This document shows, piece by piece, positions 5,866 through 9,570 of a DNA stretch of 9,570 bases (within the stretch, counting starts at the first letter, position 1; every line of letters begins with the position of its first letter). The translations under genes and the position numbers were made by a program. This DNA is from Sphaerochaetaceae bacterium (lineage in GTDB: Bacteria > Spirochaetota > Spirochaetia > Sphaerochaetales > Sphaerochaetaceae): contig JALNVT010000082.1 of assembly GCA_023231265.1 (NCBI GenBank), forward strand, positions 1 to 9,570, given 5' to 3'. The notes beneath the pieces are model-generated. The model was not told the origin of the DNA. It saw only the letters and a list, made by a program, of their open reading frames with translations, and made no database searches.

Positions 5866-6786
5866 GTGGTTTCAGTTTCAGAATTTTTCCAACATTTGAT
5901 GAATGGTCTTACTTTAGGTGGTATATACGCATTGATAGCATTGGGTTATACAATGGTATATGGTATCTTGAAGTTCATCAACTTTGCACATGGTGATATT
6001 CTAATGTTTGGTGCATATATAGGCTTGTTTTGTTTTGATGCACTTAGGGGAAACGCTCCTCTTGGAACATGGACTTTCATATCATTTTTCATAGCTATGT
6101 TAATTTCAATGGTTGTAACTGCTGGACTTGGTGTTGCAACAGAAAGAATAGCATATAGACCTTTAAGAAAGGCAAACAGATTGGCACCTTTACTATCAGC
6201 TATTGGTGTATCATTTATCCTCTCAAACTCAGCAGCATGGATTTGGGGAACACAAAGTAGAAAATTAAACTATCCTTTTGATAATACTCCCTTCAATATT
6301 AAAGGTGTTGTAATAACACCTCACCAAGTAATGGTTTTGATTGTATCACTCATAATGATGGTATCTTTAATATTATTTGTTAACAAAACTAGAATGGGTA
6401 AAGCTATGAGAGCTGTAAGTTTGGATCAAGATACTTCCAGACTTATGGGTATCAATGTTAACCAAGTTATCAGTATGACATTTGCTATTGGTTCTGCATT
6501 AGCAGCTTCCGGTGGTATGTTGATTGCTCTTGATTATAAGGTTTATCCATCTATGGGTATGATGCTCGGACTTAAAGCTTTCGTTGCCGCTGTAGTAGGT
6601 GGTATCGGTAATATTGGTGGCGCTATGTTAGGTGGTATCCTTCTTGGACTACTTGAGACATTTGGTGTTGCAATATTTGGGATTCCAACAGCAATGAAAG
6701 ATACAATTTCATTCGCTATATTGATTCTTGTTCTTCTATTAAAACCAGAAGGATTACTTGGAAAAGCAGTAAAGGAGAAAGTATAG
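5866..6786 (+). CDS. livH: Branched-chain amino acid ABC transporter permease LivH
   Basis: A 306-residue integral membrane protein, one of the two permease subunits of the importer. It shows the LivH opening block LGGIYALIALGYTMVYGIL (17-35) followed by INFAHGDILMFGAY (38-51). The cytoplasmic coupling loop is TRMGKAMRAVSLDQD (175-189), which docks on the ATPases. VVGGIGNIGGAMLGG (243-257) and the closing LLKPEGLLG (291-299) are also typical. Length is normal and about 8 hydrophobic segments are visible. The start is GTG at 5866, supported by GGGAG (5854-5858) 7 nt upstream. No ATG start fits as well. It lies 177 bp after livJ, behind the hairpin at 5713-5736, and its stop is 1 nt before livM, so livH and livM should be translated together. 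Confidence 0.95.
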   Translation: MVSVSEFFQHLMNGLTLGGIYALIALGYTMVYGILKFINFAHGDILMFGAYIGLFCFDALRGNAPLGTWTFISFFIAMLISMVVTAGLGVATERIAYRPLRKANRLAPLLSAIGVSFILSNSAAWIWGTQSRKLNYPFDNTPFNIKGVVITPHQVMVLIVSLIMMVSLILFVNKTRMGKAMRAVSLDQDTSRLMGINVNQVISMTFAIGSALAASGGMLIALDYKVYPSMGMMLGLKAFVAAVVGGIGNIGGAMLGGILLGLLETFGVAIFGIPTAMKDTISFAILILVLLLKPEGLLGKAVKEKV

Positions 6787-6787
6787 T

Positions 6788-7711
6788 ATGTTTAATTTCT
6801 TTTTATTAATTTTGATTTATACAGGCATCTATTCATTGATGTCTATGGGACAGAACTTGATGACAGGTTACACTGGTATGTTGAGTTTATGCCAGGCCGG
6901 TTTCTTTGCAATCGGTTCATATGTAACTGCTATTTTGACAACTAGATATGGTTTTAGTTTCTGGGCAACAATTCCTCTATCAGCAATGATGGCGGCTGTC
7001 TTTGGTATTTTAATCGGTCTACCTACTTTGAGATTGAAAGGTGATTACCTTGCAATCGCAACTCTAGGGTTTGGTGAGATAGTAAGAAACGTTTTAAATA
7101 ACTGGGACAGTCTTACAGGTGGTCCAATGGGTATTCAAAGAATCCCAATGGTTAAGTTTTTTGGCTTCACAATCAATCCATATAAGAAAATAGCTTTCTT
7201 GGTTATGGTTTGGATCTTCGTTTTGGTATTCTACATAATGTTCGAAAGACTTGGTAGATCTAGAATGGGAAGAGCATTACAGGCTATTCGTGATGATGAA
7301 ATTGCTGCTGAAGCAATGGGTATCAACACAACTAAATATAAAGTATGGGCATTTGCAATTGGGGCTGCTGCAGCTGGTGTAGCTGGTAGCTTGCAGACTG
7401 TTTATTCATTATCCGTTACTCCTGCATCATATACATTTATGGTATCAGTATTGGTATTGTGTATGGTTGTTCTTGGTGGTATGGGAAACTTTGCTGCTGT
7501 TATTCTAGGTACATTTATCATTCAGTTGATAAGTTATTTCCCTCAACTTGTTGGTTTATCAAGTGTCATTCCTGCACAGTTCAAACAGATTTTATTTGGT
7601 TTGATTCTTGTATGTATGATGATATGGAGACCTCAAGGTATCATTGGAACTAGAAGTTACATGGTAGGTAAAAACAGAGTAAAAATGGAGGCAGCAGATG
7701 AACTTGCTTGA
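6788..7711 (+). CDS. livM: Branched-chain amino acid ABC transporter permease LivM
   Basis: A 307-residue integral membrane protein that pairs with LivH to form the transport channel. Family blocks are GYTGMLSLCQAGFFAIGSY (27-45), GLPTLRLKGDYLAIATLGF (77-95), the coupling loop GRALQAIRDDEIAAEAMGIN (161-180), GGMGNFAAVILG (230-241) and RPQGIIG (281-287). It is shorter than E. coli LivM (about 425 residues) because it lacks that protein's extended N-terminus, as is common outside proteobacteria. AAGGAG (6772-6777) inside the livH end lies 10 nt before the ATG. Its last 14 bases overlap livG in another frame, so translation is probably coupled. Confidence 0.95.
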   Translation: MFNFFLLILIYTGIYSLMSMGQNLMTGYTGMLSLCQAGFFAIGSYVTAILTTRYGFSFWATIPLSAMMAAVFGILIGLPTLRLKGDYLAIATLGFGEIVRNVLNNWDSLTGGPMGIQRIPMVKFFGFTINPYKKIAFLVMVWIFVLVFYIMFERLGRSRMGRALQAIRDDEIAAEAMGINTTKYKVWAFAIGAAAAGVAGSLQTVYSLSVTPASYTFMVSVLVLCMVVLGGMGNFAAVILGTFIIQLISYFPQLVGLSSVIPAQFKQILFGLILVCMMIWRPQGIIGTRSYMVGKNRVKMEAADELA

Positions 7712-8480
7712 GACTAAAGAATTAACAAGAGCTTATGGCGGTGTTATTGCCGTAAACGAAGTTTCATTTGAAGCTCAAAAAGGAATGATCACAGGTCTTA
7801 TTGGACCAAATGGTGCTGGTAAGACAACACTGTTCAACAATATGACAGGTCTTGATGTTCCAACCTCTGGTAAGGTTTATTTTGAAGGTAATGATATTAC
7901 TGGATTTAACTCCCATAAGTTGTCTAGACTTGGAATGTCCAGAACTTTCCAGAACATCAGATTATTTTCAGACATGAGTGTACTTGAGAATGTTATGATT
8001 GGTGGTCACTATATGACAGGAAATCCTGATCATAAAACAGGTAGATTTAAGAATGTGTTCAGATCTTATTTCAAAATGAAAGATGAAGAAGAAGAGATGT
8101 ATGAACATGCAATGAAACTTCTCGAATTTTTCGATATTGCAGATTTGTCACAGGAACTTGCTAAGAACTTACCTTATGGTCACCAAAGAGAACTTGAGAT
8201 TGCAAGAGCACTTGCAAGTTCTCCTACAATTCTTTTCCTTGATGAACCTGCTGCTGGTATGAATCCACAAGAAACAGACCATTTGATGGCAACAATTCGT
8301 AGGATAAGAGATACTGGAGTATCTGTTGTTTTGATTGAACATGATATGAAATTGGTTATGAATATCTGTGATAACATCACGGTATTGAACTATGGTCAGA
8401 TGATTGCTCAAGGAACACCACACGAAATCAAGAATAATCCTTTAGTTATTGAAGCTTATCTTGGAAAGGATGAAGAATAA
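7698..8480 (+). CDS. livG: Branched-chain amino acid ABC transporter ATP-binding protein LivG
   Basis: A 260-residue cytoplasmic ATPase subunit. Walker A is GPNGAGKTT (36-44) with K42, the Q-loop glutamine is Q85 (RTFQNIRLF), Walker B is ILFLDEP (178-184) with catalytic E183, and the switch histidine is H215 (IEHDM). The ABC signature is LPYGHQRELEIARAL (158-172), the relaxed form usual in LivG rather than LSGGQ. The helical insert (about 100-155) and the C-terminal YLGKDEE are normal for the family. A strong ribosome site, GGAGG (7687-7691), sits 6 nt before the ATG, which overlaps the end of livM by 14 nt. LivG pairs with LivF as a heterodimer. Confidence 0.96.
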   Translation: MNLLETKELTRAYGGVIAVNEVSFEAQKGMITGLIGPNGAGKTTLFNNMTGLDVPTSGKVYFEGNDITGFNSHKLSRLGMSRTFQNIRLFSDMSVLENVMIGGHYMTGNPDHKTGRFKNVFRSYFKMKDEEEEMYEHAMKLLEFFDIADLSQELAKNLPYGHQRELEIARALASSPTILFLDEPAAGMNPQETDHLMATIRRIRDTGVSVVLIEHDMKLVMNICDNITVLNYGQMIAQGTPHEIKNNPLVIEAYLGKDEE

Positions 8481-8481
8481 A

Positions 8482-9216
8482 ATGGCAGAACTATTAAAAA
8501 TTGAAGATATAAGTGTTAACTATGGTGCTATTAAAGCTCTGAAAAATGTTAGCATGAAAGTTAATAAAGGTGATATTGTTAGCCTTATCGGTGCCAATGG
8601 TGCTGGTAAATCTACTCTATTGAAAGCTATTGTAGGATTGGAACCTCTAATTGATGGTTCTATATCATACAGTGATAGCATTCTAGCAACCAACAATGTA
8701 AGAAAGAGTATAAGTACTGAAAATATTGCAAAACTTGGTATTTCACTCGTTCCTGAAGGACGTCACGTTTTTGCTGATATGAGTGTTGAAGAAAATTTAG
8801 ATATGGGAGCTTTCCTTGTTCGTGATGATGCTATCATACGACAGAAGAAAGAAGAGATGTTTGAATTCTTTCCAATTCTAGGTGAACGACGCAATCAGAA
8901 GACAAGATCTTTATCTGGTGGTGAACAGCAGATGATGGCTATTGCTAGAGCTCTGATGAGCTCTCCTAATCTACTTCTATTGGATGAACCTGGATTGGGT
9001 CTTGCTCCTTTAGTTGTTCAGGATATCTTTGACAAGATTGCTTATATCAATAAAACTGAAAAAATTACAGTTTTCCTTGTAGAACAGAATGCTAAAATGG
9101 CATTGAAAGCTTCTACAGAAGGATATGTAATGGAGAATGGTAGAATTGTTCTATCTGGTTCCTCAGAAGAATTGTTGACAAGTAAACAGGTACAAGAAGC
9201 TTATCTTGGTGCTTAA
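8482..9216 (+). CDS. livF: Branched-chain amino acid ABC transporter ATP-binding protein LivF
   Basis: A 244-residue cytoplasmic ATPase subunit, partner of LivG. Walker A is GANGAGKST (37-45), the signature is LSGGEQQ (144-150), and Walker B is LLLLDEP (164-170) with E169. Two LivF-specific traits are present: VPEGRHVF (90-97) with E92 where most ABC proteins have the Q-loop glutamine, and VEQNA (200-204) with Q202 in place of the switch histidine. The frame extends upstream to a TTG at 8449 and an ATG at 8470. I chose ATG at 8482 because it starts 1 nt after the livG stop, gives the usual MAELLKIEDISVNYG opening, and has AAAGGA (8465-8470) 11 nt upstream. It is the last gene of the operon and is followed by a clear terminator. 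Confidence 0.95.
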   Translation: MAELLKIEDISVNYGAIKALKNVSMKVNKGDIVSLIGANGAGKSTLLKAIVGLEPLIDGSISYSDSILATNNVRKSISTENIAKLGISLVPEGRHVFADMSVEENLDMGAFLVRDDAIIRQKKEEMFEFFPILGERRNQKTRSLSGGEQQMMAIARALMSSPNLLLLDEPGLGLAPLVVQDIFDKIAYINKTEKITVFLVEQNAKMALKASTEGYVMENGRIVLSGSSEELLTSKQVQEAYLGA

Positions 9217-9242
9217 ATAAAAAACAAATTTCATGTATATAC

Positions 9243-9286
9243 AGAAGATCTATCTCTCTATAAAAGATTTAGGTCTTCTTTTTTTT
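9243..9286 (+). terminator. Intrinsic terminator of the liv operon
   Basis: AGAAGATCTA (9243-9252) pairs with TAGGTCTTCT (9270-9279) in a 10-bp stem with one T-G pair. An unbroken run of eight T (9279-9286) follows at once. It starts 26 nt after the livF stop. This is the clearest intrinsic terminator in the window. Confidence 0.85.
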
Positions 9287-9447
9287 GCTCCAAATTTCTT
9301 CATCAGTAATGAAAATAACAGTATCTATAACTGTCTCTAGAATGAATCCGATTGCTATTTATCTGCTTTTTTAATTGCAATTTTAGTGAAGGAGACAATC
9401 AATTTTAAAAGTATATTTATTAATAAAAAAGTTATATTTTGACCCAT
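9269..9447 (-). pseudogene. Possible remnant of a small membrane protein gene (speculative)
   Basis: Between livF and the window end the minus strand has two adjoining short open stretches in different frames. At 9355-9447 there is a 30-codon ATG frame, hydrophobic then basic (MGQNITFLLINILLKLIVSF, then TKIAIKKADK). At 9269-9358 there is an open frame without a start, reading IAIGFILETVIDTVIFITDE and ending KKKKT before TAA. Together they resemble a frameshifted membrane protein tail with a charged C-terminus. I cannot assign a family, there is no ribosome binding site, and hydrophobic residues are expected from AT-rich DNA, so chance is a real alternative. The rest of 9287-9523 shows only a 5-bp dyad, CAACC/GGTTG, at 9460-9472. 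Confidence 0.2.
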
Positions 9448-9523
9448 TTTAGATATTCTCAACCTATGGTTGCAATAGTTATCATATAAAGATGCATAAA
9501 AAACTGTTTGTCCCCTTTTTATC

Positions 9524-9553
9524 TTGACTTAATACCGGTACGAGATAGATAAT
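9524..9553 (+). promoter_or_regulatory. Likely promoter for a gene beyond the window end
   Basis: TTGACT (9524-9529) is followed after 18 bp by GATAAT (9548-9553), each one mismatch from consensus. Transcription would begin near 9560 and run out of the window to the right. No gene it could serve is visible here. Confidence 0.45.
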
Positions 9554-9570
9554 AATTGTATGTAAAAAAA

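Noticed and set aside
5811..5996. 61-codon plus-strand frame overlapping the start of livH
   Set aside because: It is in a different frame from livH. The GTG-started livH has a well-placed GGGAG and full family homology from its first residues.
8169..8423. Two minus-strand open frames opposite livG (8169-8423 and 8180-8380)
   Set aside because: They lie wholly inside the coding sequence of an intact LivG, with no upstream ribosome site and no recognisable protein features.
1..9570. CRISPR arrays, tRNA/rRNA genes, insertion sequences or phage attachment sites
   Set aside because: I looked for regularly spaced repeats, cloverleaf-like GC-rich segments, transposase motifs and long terminal repeats and found none.

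Overview
The window looks like chromosomal DNA from a low-GC anaerobic bacterium, most likely a spirochaete of the Sphaerochaeta/Treponema kind. The main clue is the solute-binding protein, whose signal peptide ends AFA|GGDKEE. A cysteine-free Ala-Phe-Ala|Gly-Gly start followed by acidic and lysine residues is common in binding proteins of that group. This assignment is inference from one signal peptide plus base composition.

Layout. Positions 2-157 hold the last 51 codons of an unrecognised plus-strand gene. It converges on a minus-strand cluster (3288 down to 191) with a sodium:neurotransmitter-symporter family transporter followed by two tandem, about 65% identical Cof-type HAD phosphatases. 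A 207-bp divergent intergenic region separates this cluster from a plus-strand HD-domain phosphohydrolase of the YpgQ/YedJ type (3496-4095). After a very AT-rich gap of 423 bp comes a complete high-affinity branched-chain (or related) amino acid ABC importer in the order livJ-livH-livM-livG-livF (4519-9216). A clear intrinsic terminator (9243-9286) closes it. The last 280 bp hold no intact gene, only possible coding remnants on the minus strand and a near-consensus promoter pointing out of the window.

How the genes work together. LivJ is predicted to capture substrate in the periplasm, LivH and LivM to form the membrane channel, and LivG and LivF to hydrolyse ATP. The four membrane and ATPase genes are tightly packed (gaps of 1 nt or a 14-nt overlap). 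livJ is separated from livH by 177 bp containing a 10-bp hairpin with a GAGA loop, an arrangement that would give more binding protein than permease. The sodium-coupled transporter is probably a second amino acid uptake route, and the two HAD paralogues may be co-transcribed with it.

Nothing here amounts to a clearly new biological system. The gene content is conventional. The points most worth a second look are the recent HAD duplication with a diverged cap domain, the transporter's missing gate arginine, the structured livJ leader with its displaced ribosome binding site, the livJ-livH hairpin, and the possible gene remnant after livF.
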